A stretch of DNA of 64,000 nucleotides from Achromobacter pestifer. GTDB lineage: Bacteria; Pseudomonadota; Gammaproteobacteria; Burkholderiales; Burkholderiaceae_B. Each line of letters starts with the position of its first letter. The stretch's first letter is position 1. Positions 1 through 9,743 of this stretch are shown here, in pieces. The stretch covers positions 2,232,001-2,296,000 of the forward strand of contig NZ_CP053985.1 of assembly GCF_013267355.1 (NCBI RefSeq), given 5' to 3'. A program made the translations under genes and the position numbers. A model generated the notes under the pieces. That model was not told the origin of the DNA and did not search any database. It was given only the letters and a program-made list of their open reading frames with translations.

Positions 1-259
1 GGCGCCATCGCGCCGCGCAGGCCTCCAGACGAGGCAGCGCGGCGCCCTCCCCCCCCTTCCTCTCCGCGTTTTCCCTAGCGCTGCGCTTGCCATTGCACAT
101 TGACAGTGCGCGAAGCCCCTACCGATAATCGGCCCCTTGCCGTCGTGCCCGGCGCCAAAACCCCCTGAGCCCCTTCCAGGCGACGCTGCATGCGCGGCTG
201 GCGCAGGCTGGTTTACACGCAGGCGCGATCCGGTTCGTTTTCCATCCGGAGTTGTCACC
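1..259. other. Non-coding leader region upstream of the first binding-protein gene
   Basis: No convincing gene is seen here. The stretch holds a good sigma-70 promoter (100-129) and a long 5' untranslated segment leading to the ATG at 260. The first 60 bases are rich in C runs and could be the end of an intergenic region from a gene left of the window. Confidence 0.5.
100..129 (+). promoter_or_regulatory. Sigma-70 promoter for the solitary binding protein
   Basis: TTGACA (100-105, perfect -35) is followed by an 18-bp spacer and GATAAT (124-129, 5/6 match to the -10). Transcription would start near 136, leaving an untranslated leader of about 125 nt before the ATG at 260. This is one of the best consensus matches in the window. 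Confidence 0.65.
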
Positions 260-1873
260 ATGAAGTTGCGCACCACCCTGGCCCTTGCGGCCGCCGCCAT
301 TCCCCTGGCCGCCGCCCAAGCCCAGACGCTGAAGATCGGCCTGTCGGCCGAGCCCACCTCGGCAGATCCCCACTATCACAAGATGACGCAGAACGACGCG
401 TTCTCCGCGCACGTCTACAGTTCCCTGGTGGGCCGCAGCGCCGACATGAAGCTGGTGCCCGCACTGGCCACGTCGTGGAAGAACCTGGATGACCTGACCT
501 GGGAATTCAAGCTGCGCGACGACGTCAAGTTCTCCAACGGCAAGCCGTTCACGTCCGAAGACGTGCTGTTCACGATCTGCCGCACGCTGAACAACGAAAC
601 CAACGTGTCGCAGTCCTACATGGACATGACCAAGCGCATCACCGACGTGCAGACGCCGGACGCGCACACGGTCATCATCAAGACCGGCGAACCCTTCCCC
701 CTGATGCCCGCCGAACTGGCGCGCTCGCTGCCCATCGTCTGGAACGGCATCGTCGAGCACGGCAAGCTCACGTACGATCCCAAGAAGGGTTGCGGCGTGA
801 CGGGCGCCTGGCCTACCGTGGTCGACTTCAACAATGGCCGCGACGCGATCGGCACCGGCCCCTACACCCTGAAGTCCTACGTCAAGGGCACCGGCATCGA
901 GCTGGTCCGCAATGAAAACTACTGGGGTCCCAAGCCGTACTGGAAGGAAGTGAAGTTCGTGCCGGTGCCGTCCGCCGGCCCGCGCCTGACCGGCTTGCTG
1001 TCGGGCGACTTCGACGTGATCGAAAACCCCGCCGCGCGCGACCTGCCGCGCCTGAAGGACAACCCCAAATTCGGTTTCGTCGCCACCCCGTCGACCCGCC
1101 TGGTGTTCTTCCAGCCGGACATCGGCCGCAACCCCAGCCCCTTCGTCAAGAGCGCCGACGGCAAGAACCCGCTGCAAGACCTGCGCGTGCGCAAGGCGAT
1201 TTCGATGGCCATCGACCGCAAGACCATCACCGCCCGCATCATGGACGGCATGGCCACGCCCGCCTTCCAGTACATGCCCGACGGCATGTTCGGCGCGCTG
1301 CCCAAGGCGCCGGAAATCAAGTACGACCCCGAAGGCGCCAAGAAGCTGCTGGCCGAAGCCGGCTACCCGAACGGCTTTGAACTGACGCTGTCGTCGACCA
1401 ACGACCGCTACGTCAACGACGGCCAGGTGGCGCAAGCCGTGGCCCAGTACCTGGCCCGCGTCGGCATCAAGACCAATGTGGACGCCATGACGGCCTCCAT
1501 CTACTTCCCCAAGCGCGCCAAGCGCGAGTTCAGCTTCTCGATGGGCGGCTGGCCGGCGGAAACGGGTGAAGCCTCGGCGCTGTTCCAGCTGTGGGTGGCT
1601 TCCCTGGATTCCCCCAACAGCCTGGGCACCAGCAACTACGGCGGCTTCAGCAATGCCGACTTCGACAAGGTCTACAAGCAGGCCATCGTGACCGTCGACG
1701 CCCCCAAGCGCGAAAAGCTGCTGCAGGAATCCACCCAGATCGCGCTGGACAACGTGCCGCTGATCCCGCTGCACTTCGAAAGCAGCATCTGGGCCTTCCG
1801 CAAGGGCATCACCTACGAAGGCCGCCGCGACCAGTACACGCTGGCCACCTCGGTCACGCCCGAAAAGCAATGA
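260..1873 (+). CDS. ABC transporter periplasmic substrate-binding protein (peptide/nickel family 5)
   Basis: A 537-residue secreted solute-binding protein of the SBP_bac_5 (DppA/OppA) family. Residues 1-21 form a signal peptide (KLR, then an Ala-rich core, cleavage near AQA). The mature part starts with the family pattern LKIGLSAEPTSADPHYH and contains GTGPYTLKSY and AIDRKTI blocks. ATG 260 is chosen because it begins the signal peptide; the frame runs open further upstream without one. It is closely similar along its whole length to the protein at 4171-5802 but lies outside that operon, with its own promoter and terminator. It probably feeds the same permease with a different ligand (inference). 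Confidence 0.92.
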   Translation: MKLRTTLALAAAAIPLAAAQAQTLKIGLSAEPTSADPHYHKMTQNDAFSAHVYSSLVGRSADMKLVPALATSWKNLDDLTWEFKLRDDVKFSNGKPFTSEDVLFTICRTLNNETNVSQSYMDMTKRITDVQTPDAHTVIIKTGEPFPLMPAELARSLPIVWNGIVEHGKLTYDPKKGCGVTGAWPTVVDFNNGRDAIGTGPYTLKSYVKGTGIELVRNENYWGPKPYWKEVKFVPVPSAGPRLTGLLSGDFDVIENPAARDLPRLKDNPKFGFVATPSTRLVFFQPDIGRNPSPFVKSADGKNPLQDLRVRKAISMAIDRKTITARIMDGMATPAFQYMPDGMFGALPKAPEIKYDPEGAKKLLAEAGYPNGFELTLSSTNDRYVNDGQVAQAVAQYLARVGIKTNVDAMTASIYFPKRAKREFSFSMGGWPAETGEASALFQLWVASLDSPNSLGTSNYGGFSNADFDKVYKQAIVTVDAPKREKLLQESTQIALDNVPLIPLHFESSIWAFRKGITYEGRRDQYTLATSVTPEKQ

Positions 1874-1892
1874 TCAGGTCCGCCTGAACGAG

Positions 1893-1924
1893 AAAACGGC
1901 TGCCTCGCGCAGCCGTTTTTTTTT
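1893..1924 (+). terminator. Intrinsic terminator after the first binding-protein gene
   Basis: An 11-bp perfect stem (AAAACGGCTGC, 1893-1903; GCAGCCGTTTT, 1909-1919) closes a 5-nt loop and runs into nine T residues (1916-1924). It lies 20 bp after the stop codon, so the gene is its own transcription unit. The facing LysR gene ends at 1944 and could share it in part. Confidence 0.9.
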
Positions 1925-1943
1925 GCCATTGGGCCTTTCCAGG

Positions 1944-2858
1944 CTACACGGCTGGCCGGCCTTGCAACGCGTTGTCCAATTCACTGGACAGCAGCTCGAC
2001 GAACGCTTCCGCTGCCGGCGGCAGCACCCGGCCCGGCATGACCTGGATCTGCAGGGTGCGCGATTGCAGCTCGGCGTTGGAAATCGGCACGGCGATCAGC
2101 TCGTCGCGCTGCAGGCTCCAGGCCACCGAGATGTAGCCGCTGAGCATGATGGCGTCCGACCCGAAGACGAAGCCGTGCAGCGGCGAGGAATCGTTGCAGG
2201 TCAGCGCCGGCTGCAGTTGCACCGACTCCAGCGCGCAGCCCATCTCGAACAGCTGGCGCGTGGTGGTGCCCGGCCCGGTCAGCGCCAGCGGATATTGGCT
2301 GAGATCCTGCAGGCTGACGCTGGCGCGGCCCGCCAGCGGGTGGTCGGCCGCCATCACCGCATGCACCGGCGCGCGGCGCGAATAGCGCGGGCTGACCCCG
2401 CCGATGCGTTCGGCGATGAAGACCATGCCCAGTTCCACGCTGCCTTCGGCCACCCGGCGGCTGACCTCGGCCGGCGAGCCCACATGCAGGTCAAAGCGGA
2501 TGTTGGGCCAATCGCGGCGAAAGCGCGCCATCACCGAGGGCAGGAAAATCCGCGCCACGCCCTCGACGGACGCCACCCGGATCTCGTTGCGCACCGTGCC
2601 CTTGATGGCGGCGATCTCTTGCAGCACGGAGTCGGCTTCCAGCATGGTGCGGCGGGCATGCGCCAGCAACAGCTGCCCCGCCTCGCTCAGCACCATGCCG
2701 CGCGCCGCGCGCTCGAACAGCGGCGCTCCTGCTTCTTCCTCCAGCTTGGCGATCTGCCGGCTGATGGCCGACACCGCCACATGCAGGCGCTCGGACGCGC
2801 CGCTCAGGCTGCCCGCCTGGGCAACCTCCAGAAAGTACTTCAAGGCGATGCCGTGCAT
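1944..2858 (-). CDS. LysR-family transcriptional regulator
   Basis: A 304-residue LysR-type regulator. The N-terminal winged helix-turn-helix (about residues 1-60) has the typical ALKYFLEVAQAGSLSGASERL and SAISRQIAKLEEE pattern. The effector-binding domain follows (about 90-295). It is divergent from the deacylase-like gene at 3141 and the transporter run behind it, so it is the likely regulator of that run, though only by position. An inverted repeat with T-N11-A spacing sits about 45 bp upstream of its start. The effector is unknown. Confidence 0.9.
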   Translation of the reverse strand: MHGIALKYFLEVAQAGSLSGASERLHVAVSAISRQIAKLEEEAGAPLFERAARGMVLSEAGQLLLAHARRTMLEADSVLQEIAAIKGTVRNEIRVASVEGVARIFLPSVMARFRRDWPNIRFDLHVGSPAEVSRRVAEGSVELGMVFIAERIGGVSPRYSRRAPVHAVMAADHPLAGRASVSLQDLSQYPLALTGPGTTTRQLFEMGCALESVQLQPALTCNDSSPLHGFVFGSDAIMLSGYISVAWSLQRDELIAVPISNAELQSRTLQIQVMPGRVLPPAAEAFVELLSSELDNALQGRPAV

Positions 2859-2900
2859 GTCCGCCCCTCGCGGTTCTCAAGGAATGGGAATGAGGAACAA

Positions 2901-2921
2901 GCTTTGCCTTTTCTGCAAAGC
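2901..2921. promoter_or_regulatory. Candidate LysR operator (T-N11-A inverted repeat)
   Basis: GCTTTGC (2901-2907) and GCAAAGC (2915-2921) are perfect 7-bp arms around CTTTTCT. The core TGC-N7-GCA has the T-N11-A spacing known for LysR operators. It sits 43-63 bp upstream of the LysR start at 2858, in the divergent region shared with the gene at 3141, next to an AT-rich patch (about 2921-2945). Confidence 0.5.
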
Positions 2922-3111
2922 TCGAGATAAATATTCTAATTGTAGAGAAAGCAGCCAAGCTCCTAGAATTCGCCCAATACTCGAAGGCGGCGCGCGCCTG
3001 ACGTGCCCCATATATAAGGGAAAACCCGTGTCAGCAGCCCATTTCAGCGCCCGCCGCGCGACGGCGCACGCCCACGCCGGCTCCTAGCCGCCCCCCTAGC
3101 GCCATCGCCTA

Positions 3112-3117
3112 TACAAT
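3112..3117 (+). promoter_or_regulatory. -10-like hexamer TACAAT upstream of the deacylase-like gene
   Basis: TACAAT matches TATAAT at five of six positions and lies 23 bp before the ATG at 3141, in otherwise GC-rich DNA. No clear -35 is visible. Transcription from it would give a very short leader containing GGAG (3131-3134). Confidence 0.35.
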
Positions 3118-3140
3118 CGCGTCGCTTCATCGGAGTCCCC

Positions 3141-4112
3141 ATGCCTACGCCCGCCCCCGCGTCCCTACCGCGTCCATTTCTTCTTGCCTGTCCGAACTTG
3201 TCGGCCGAGCGGGCGGGCAATACGGATACCCCGGGGGTCTGGCATTTCGACTCTGGCGAGCCTGGCAAGCATGTCATGTTGAGCGCGCTGATCCACGGCA
3301 ATGAACTTTGCGGCGCCTGGGCGCTGAAGGACGCACTGACGGCGGGCCTGCGGCCGCGCCGGGGGTCGCTGACGCTGGCCTTCTGCAATCTGGCCGCGTT
3401 CGACCGCTTCGATCCCGCCAACTACGCGCCCGCGCGCTTCGTCGACGAGGACATGAACCGCGTCTGGAGCGACGACAAGCTGAGCGTGCCCACCAGCCAG
3501 GAACGCCGCCGCGCGGCCGAGATCCGGCCCTGGGTCGAGCAGGCCGACTGGCTGCTGGACTTCCATTCGATGAGCAATTCCGATGTGCCGCTACAGCTGA
3601 CCGGCATGGAACAGCGCAATATCGACCTGGCGCTGGCCCTGGGCAACCCCGCCACCATCATCGCCGACGCCGGCCACGCCGCGGGCGTGCGCATGCGCGA
3701 CTTCGGCCGCTTCGGCGAAGCCGGCGACAACGGCACCCGTTCCCTGCTGATCGAATGCGGCTTCCATGGCGCGCCCGAGGCGCGCGGCGTCGCCGTCGAC
3801 CAGATGGCGCGCTTCCTGGTGGAAGCGGGCACGGTCGACAGCAGCGACCTGCCCGAAGCCTGGTTCGTGCCCGCAGCGCCTGCGCAGCGCGCGCTGCGCG
3901 TGACGCATGCGGTCGCCGCCAAGAGTGCCGATTTCCGCTTCGCCCAGCCCTGGAAGGGCCTGGAAACGCTGGCTGCGGCCGGCACCCTGATCGGCTGGTC
4001 CGAGGGCGAGCCCGTCGTCACGCCCTATGACGATTGCGTGCTGATCATGCCGTCCACCGCCAATCTGCGGCCCGGCGTGACCGTGGTCCGGCTGGCGCAG
4101 CCCATCGCCTGA
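3141..4112 (+). CDS. Succinylglutamate desuccinylase/aspartoacylase-family (M14-like) zinc hydrolase
   Basis: A 323-residue protein of the AstE/ASPA zinc-dependent deacylase family. The zinc motif is visible as HGNE (about residues 54-57, in LSALIHGNELCGAW), followed by DEDMNRVW and a conserved DFHSMS block that supplies the second zinc histidine. Near residue 210, IECGFHG resembles the family's catalytic-glutamate region. Family members cleave N-acyl or amide bonds of small amino acid derivatives. It is 58 bp ahead of the binding-protein gene 4171, so it is probably first in that operon and acts on the imported compound in the cytoplasm. The exact substrate is not readable. Confidence 0.8.
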   Translation: MPTPAPASLPRPFLLACPNLSAERAGNTDTPGVWHFDSGEPGKHVMLSALIHGNELCGAWALKDALTAGLRPRRGSLTLAFCNLAAFDRFDPANYAPARFVDEDMNRVWSDDKLSVPTSQERRRAAEIRPWVEQADWLLDFHSMSNSDVPLQLTGMEQRNIDLALALGNPATIIADAGHAAGVRMRDFGRFGEAGDNGTRSLLIECGFHGAPEARGVAVDQMARFLVEAGTVDSSDLPEAWFVPAAPAQRALRVTHAVAAKSADFRFAQPWKGLETLAAAGTLIGWSEGEPVVTPYDDCVLIMPSTANLRPGVTVVRLAQPIA

Positions 4113-4170
4113 AGACCCGCGGCAGCCCGCCGCCTTGCAACACAAAACCAATAAACAAAGGGACAAATCC

Positions 4171-5802
4171 ATGTCTGCCCAGACGCTCCACCGCAGCATG
4201 CTCACGGCCTTCGCCATGGCCGCCTGTACCACCACGGCCATCGCCCAGGATGCCGCCGGCGTCCTGAGGATCGGCCTGTCGTCCGAGCCGACGTCGATGG
4301 ATCCGCACTACCACCAGGCCACGCCGAACGATGCGATGACCTCGCACATGTTCGAGACGCTGGTGGGCCAGGACGCCAAGATGAACCTGATTCCGCGTCT
4401 GGCCACGGCCTGGAAGCCGGTGGACGACACGACCTGGGAATTCACGCTGCGCGAGGGCGTCAAGTTTTCCAATGGCCAGCCCTTCACGCCGCAGGACGTG
4501 CTGTTCACCTTCTGCCGCGTGGTCAACAACGAACAGTCCATCAGCAGCTCGTACCCGGCCATCGTCCAGAAATTCGCCGACGTGCAGGTGCGCGACGGCA
4601 ATACCCTGGTGATCAAGACGCGCCAGCCCTATCCGCTGCTGCCCAACGACCTGACCCGCATGGGCATGCTGTGGAACGGCATCGCCGAGCACGGCGCGAT
4701 CACTTTCGACCTGAAGAACAAGTGCGGCGTCACCGGCGCCTGGCCCACCGTGGCCGACTTCAACACCGGCCGCTCCGTGATCGGCACCGGCGCTTACACC
4801 CTGAAGAGCTACGTCAAGGGCACCGCCATCGAGCTGACGCGCAACGACGCCTACTGGGGCGACAAGCCTGCATGGAAGGACGTGAAGCTGGTGCCCGTGC
4901 CGGCCGCCGGCCCACGCCTGACGGGTCTTCTGGCGGGCGACTTCGACCTGATCGAAAACCCCGCCGCGCGCGACGTGAAGCGCATTTCGGAAACGCCGGG
5001 CTTCGGCCACGTCATCACGCCTTCGGTGCGCGTGGTGTACTTCCAGCCCGACGTGGCGCGCAGCCCCAGCCCCGGCGTCAAGGCCGCGGATGGCAAGAAC
5101 CCGCTGCAGGACGCGCGGGTGCGCCGCGCCATGTCGCTGGCCATCGACCGCAAGACCATCGCCGCCCGCATCATGGACGGCGCCGCCACGCCGGCCAACC
5201 AGTTCCTGCCCGACGGCATGTTCGGCACCCTGCCCAATCCGCCGGAACTCAAGTACGACCCGGCCGCCGCCAAGAAGCTGCTGGCCGAAGCCGGCTATCC
5301 GGACGGCTTCGAGCTGACCGTGTCGTCGACCAACGACCGCTACATCAACGACGCGCAGATATCCCAGGCGGTGGCGCAATACCTGTCGCGCGTGGGCATC
5401 AAGACCACCGTCGACACCATGACGCGCTCGGTCTACTTCCCCAAGCGCGCCAAGCGCGAGTTCAGCTTCGCCATGGGCGGCTGGTCCTCGGAAACCGGCG
5501 AGGCCTCGTCCTTCCTGCAATACTGGGTCAGCGCGTTCGACAAGGAACACGGCCTGGGCACCAGCAACTACGGCGGCTATGACAACCCCGAGTTCGACCG
5601 CGTGTTCAAGCGCGCGCTGGTCACCGTGGACCCGGCCGCGCGCGAAAAGCTGCTGCAGGAATCGCTGACGCTTGCGCTGGCCGACCTGCCCAGCATTCCC
5701 CTGCATTTCGAAAGCAGCATCTGGGCGTTCCGCAAGGGACTGACCTACGAAGGCCGCGCCGACCAGTACACCCTGGCCATGTCGGCCAAGCCCGCCAAGT
5801 AA
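4171..5802 (+). CDS. ABC transporter periplasmic substrate-binding protein (peptide family 5), operon copy
   Basis: A 543-residue SBP_bac_5 protein. The ATG at 4171 is chosen: it follows an AAAGGGACAAATCC-type ribosome site and opens a signal peptide (about 1-25, cleavage after AIA). The frame is open further upstream from a TTG with no signal-like sequence. The mature protein shares most blocks with the protein at 260-1873 (GLSSEPTSMDPHYHQ, GTGAYTLKSYVKG, AIDRKTIAARIMDG). It lies directly upstream of its permeases (49 bp) and should deliver oligopeptide-like or acylated ligands to them. Confidence 0.93.
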   Translation: MSAQTLHRSMLTAFAMAACTTTAIAQDAAGVLRIGLSSEPTSMDPHYHQATPNDAMTSHMFETLVGQDAKMNLIPRLATAWKPVDDTTWEFTLREGVKFSNGQPFTPQDVLFTFCRVVNNEQSISSSYPAIVQKFADVQVRDGNTLVIKTRQPYPLLPNDLTRMGMLWNGIAEHGAITFDLKNKCGVTGAWPTVADFNTGRSVIGTGAYTLKSYVKGTAIELTRNDAYWGDKPAWKDVKLVPVPAAGPRLTGLLAGDFDLIENPAARDVKRISETPGFGHVITPSVRVVYFQPDVARSPSPGVKAADGKNPLQDARVRRAMSLAIDRKTIAARIMDGAATPANQFLPDGMFGTLPNPPELKYDPAAAKKLLAEAGYPDGFELTVSSTNDRYINDAQISQAVAQYLSRVGIKTTVDTMTRSVYFPKRAKREFSFAMGGWSSETGEASSFLQYWVSAFDKEHGLGTSNYGGYDNPEFDRVFKRALVTVDPAAREKLLQESLTLALADLPSIPLHFESSIWAFRKGLTYEGRADQYTLAMSAKPAK

Positions 5803-5851
5803 GACCCTACGCGGCGCCCGCAAACCCTGAGCCCACCAAGGAAATCATCTC

Positions 5852-6829
5852 GTGGCCTTGTTCATCCTACGCAGACTGATACAGAGTCTGTTCGTGCTGC
5901 TGGCCGTTTCGGTCGTGGTCTTCTTCGCGGTCTATGCCGTGGGCGATCCGATCGAACTGCTGGTCAGCCCCGAAGCCAGCCAGGCCGCGCGCGAGGCGAT
6001 GATCGCCCGCCTGGGCCTGGACCTGCCGGTGTGGCAGCAATACACAGGCTTCCTGTGGCGCGCGCTGCACGGCGACTTGGGCACCTCCTTCGTGCACGGC
6101 ATCCCCGCGGTCGAACTGATCGTGCAGCGCATTCCCGCCACCTTCGAGTTGGTGGTCGTGGCCATCCTGCTGACCTGTGTGTTCGGCATTCCGCTGGGGC
6201 TGATCGCGGGCCTGTACCGTGACCAGCCGCTGGGCCGCGGCATCATGGCGTCCTCGGTGCTGGGCTTTTCCCTGCCGAACTTCTGGCAGGGCATGATGCT
6301 GATCCTGCTGTTCGCGGTGTGGCTGGGCTGGCTGCCGGCGACCGGCCGCGGCGACACGGTCACCGTGCTGGGCGTGCGCCTGTCCATCCTGACGGCCGAC
6401 GGCTGGTCGCACCTGATCATGCCGGCCATCAACCTGGCGCTGGCCAATATCGCCCTGGTGCTGCGCCTGACCGCCTCCGGCGTGGTCGAAGCGCGCAGCC
6501 AGGACTACGTGAAGTTCGCGCGCGCCAAGGGCGTGAAGCCGGGCCGCATCGTGCGCCGCCATATCCTGCGCAACATCCTGATCCCCGTGGTCACCGTGAT
6601 CGGCATGGAATTCGGCAGCCTCATCGCCTACTCCACCATTACCGAGACGGTGTTCGCCTGGCCAGGCATGGGCAAGCTGTTGATCGACAGCATCTACCAG
6701 CTGGACCGCCCCGTGGTGGTGGCCTACGTGATGCTGGTCACCCTGATCTTCGTGATCATCAACCTGGTTGTGGACATCCTGTACGCCGCGCTCGACCCGC
6801 GCGTGCAGCTCGTGACTCCCGCTCAATAA
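5852..6829 (+). CDS. ABC transporter permease, DppB/OppB type
   Basis: A 325-residue inner-membrane permease with the DppB pattern: an N-terminal helix after ALFILRRLIQSLFVLL, a long periplasmic loop, then five helices. The cytoplasmic EAA loop is seen as YVKFARAKGVKPGRIVRRHILRN split over about residues 218-240. The start is GTG 5852, placed by AAGGAAAT just upstream. It forms the transmembrane pore with the next gene (6836). The gap to it is 6 bp, so they are co-translated. Confidence 0.93.
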   Translation: MALFILRRLIQSLFVLLAVSVVVFFAVYAVGDPIELLVSPEASQAAREAMIARLGLDLPVWQQYTGFLWRALHGDLGTSFVHGIPAVELIVQRIPATFELVVVAILLTCVFGIPLGLIAGLYRDQPLGRGIMASSVLGFSLPNFWQGMMLILLFAVWLGWLPATGRGDTVTVLGVRLSILTADGWSHLIMPAINLALANIALVLRLTASGVVEARSQDYVKFARAKGVKPGRIVRRHILRNILIPVVTVIGMEFGSLIAYSTITETVFAWPGMGKLLIDSIYQLDRPVVVAYVMLVTLIFVIINLVVDILYAALDPRVQLVTPAQ

Positions 6830-6835
6830 TCCGCC

Positions 6836-7756
6836 ATGGCTCAAACTCCCAATTCCGGCCGCACCCGCACCGTCCAGCCCCTGGCTGAGACGCCCCAGCG
6901 CGCCTCCATCCTGAAGAAACTGCACGCGCGCCCGACGCTGCGCGGCTCCGTGATCGCGCTGGCCATCCTGATCATCCTGGTGGTCTTCGCGCCCTACTTC
7001 GCGCCGCAGAACCCCTACGACCTGGCCAACCTCTCGCTGATGGACGGCCGCCTGGCGCCGCGCCAGGCGCTGATGGACGGCAGCATCGCCTGGCTGGGCA
7101 CCGACGACCAGGGCCGCGACATGCTCAGTGCCATCCTGTATGGCCTGCGCATCAGCCTGATGGTCGGCTTGTCCGCCGTGGTGCTGGCCACCGCCGTGGG
7201 CGGCGCGGTCGGCCTGGTGGCCGCCTATGTCGGCGGCCTGGTCGACACCGTGCTCATGCGCATCGTCGACTTCATCCTGGGCTTTCCGACCATCCTGGTG
7301 GCGCTGGTGCTGCTGGTGGTGCTGGGGCGCGGGGTCGACAAGGTGGTCCTGGCCCTGGTGCTGGTGCAGTGGGGCCACTATGCGCGCATCATGCGCAGCC
7401 GCGCCCTGCAGGAACGCCGCAAGGAATACGTGGAAGCCGCCGCCAACCTGGGCTACCCGGCCTGGCGCATCATGCTTTTCCACCTGCTGCCCAACTGTCT
7501 CGGTCCCGTCATGGTGTTCGCCACCATCCAGATCGCGACCGCGATCGCGCTGGAAGCCACGCTGTCGTTCCTGGGCGTGGGCGTGCCCATCACTGAACCC
7601 TCGCTGGGCCTGCTGATTTCCAACGGCTTCCAGTACCTGCTGTCGGGCGATTACTGGATCAGCCTGTTCCCGGGCATCGCCCTGCTGCTGCTGATCCTCT
7701 CCATTAATATCGTGGGCGACCGCCTGCGCGAAAGCCTGGACCCGCGACGAGCATGA
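6836..7756 (+). CDS. ABC transporter permease, DppC/OppC type
   Basis: A 306-residue permease of the DppC type. It has the N-terminal OppC helix near residues 35-55, a GTDDQGRDMLSAILYGLRISL motif region (residues 90-112) typical of the family, and an EAA loop (YVEAAANLGYPAWRI, about 195-210). It pairs with the DppB-type protein. Its stop overlaps the next start in an ATGA, showing translational coupling to the ATPase at 7753. Confidence 0.93.
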   Translation: MAQTPNSGRTRTVQPLAETPQRASILKKLHARPTLRGSVIALAILIILVVFAPYFAPQNPYDLANLSLMDGRLAPRQALMDGSIAWLGTDDQGRDMLSAILYGLRISLMVGLSAVVLATAVGGAVGLVAAYVGGLVDTVLMRIVDFILGFPTILVALVLLVVLGRGVDKVVLALVLVQWGHYARIMRSRALQERRKEYVEAAANLGYPAWRIMLFHLLPNCLGPVMVFATIQIATAIALEATLSFLGVGVPITEPSLGLLISNGFQYLLSGDYWISLFPGIALLLLILSINIVGDRLRESLDPRRA

Positions 7757-8732
7757 GCGAAATCCTTCTAGACGTGCGCGGCCTGCGCACCGCATTCCAT
7801 ACCGAAGCCGGCGCCTGGCTGGCGGTCGACGGTGTCGACCTGACCGTGCGCCGCGGCGAGATCGTCGGCCTGGTCGGCGAATCGGGCTCCGGCAAATCCG
7901 TCACCGGCTTTTCGCTGCTGGGCCTGATCGACCCGCCCGGGGAAGTCGTGGACGGCGAAGTGAAGTTCAAGGGCACGGACCTGCGCAAGCTGAGCGAAGA
8001 GCAGATGCGCCAGCTGCGTGGCAACCGCATCGCCATGATCTTCCAGGATCCCCTGATGACGCTCAATCCGGTGCTGCGCATCGGCGAGCAGATGATGGAG
8101 GCCATCCTCACCCATGAAAACGTGCCGCGCGCCGAAGCCGAGGAGCGTTGCCGCGAGGCGCTGGCCATGGTCGGCATTCCTTCGCCCGAAAAACGCCTGA
8201 AGAGCTATCCGCACGAATTCTCGGGCGGCATGCGCCAGCGCGTGGCGATCGCGATCGCCATGCTGAACAAACCCGACCTGATCATCTGCGACGAGCCGAC
8301 CACGGCGCTGGACGTCACCATCCAGGGCCAGATCCTCTACCGCATGCAGGAGATCTGCCGCGAGCACAACACGGCGCTGATCTGGATCACCCACGACCTG
8401 GGCGTGGTGGCCGAACTGGCCGACCGCGTGGCCGTGATGTACGCCGGCCGCATCGTCGAAAGCGGCCCGGTCGAGCAGGTGCTGGACGCGCCCCGCCATC
8501 CCTACACCAAGGGCCTGCTGGACTCGATGCCCGGCGCTACCCAGCCCGGCGCGCGCCTGCACCAGATCAACGGCATGGCGCCCAGCCTGGCCGGCCGCCC
8601 CTCGGGCTGTCCGTTCCGTCCGCGCTGCAACAGCGCGGTCACGCGCTGCACCGAACAAGCCCCCTCCGTCACCACCGAAGGCCCGCGCAGCTATCGCTGC
8701 TACGTGCCGATTACCCGCGAGGCCCAGTCGGT

Positions 8733-8736
<4 letters not shown>
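7753..8736 (+). CDS. ABC transporter ATP-binding protein, DppD/OppD type
   Basis: A 327-residue ATPase. Walker A GESGSGKS is near residue 39, the Q-loop is [11 protein letters not shown], the signature is FSGGMRQRV, Walker B is [12 protein letters not shown], and the H-switch follows in WITHDLG. The C-terminal oligopeptide-transporter extension ([14 protein letters not shown] region, residues 290-315) with clustered cysteines is present, as in DppD-type subunits that can hold an iron-sulfur cluster. It overlaps both neighbours by four bases. Confidence 0.93.

Positions 8737-9742
<1,006 letters not shown>

Positions 9743-9743
<1 letters not shown>

Noticed and set aside
4045..5823. Long open frame on the minus strand opposite the second binding-protein gene (and a similar one at 119-1870)
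   Set aside because: Both are mirror frames produced by the high GC content at third positions of the sense gene. Their products are rich in Gly, Arg, Gln, His and Val without any recognisable family, while the opposite strand has a full binding protein.
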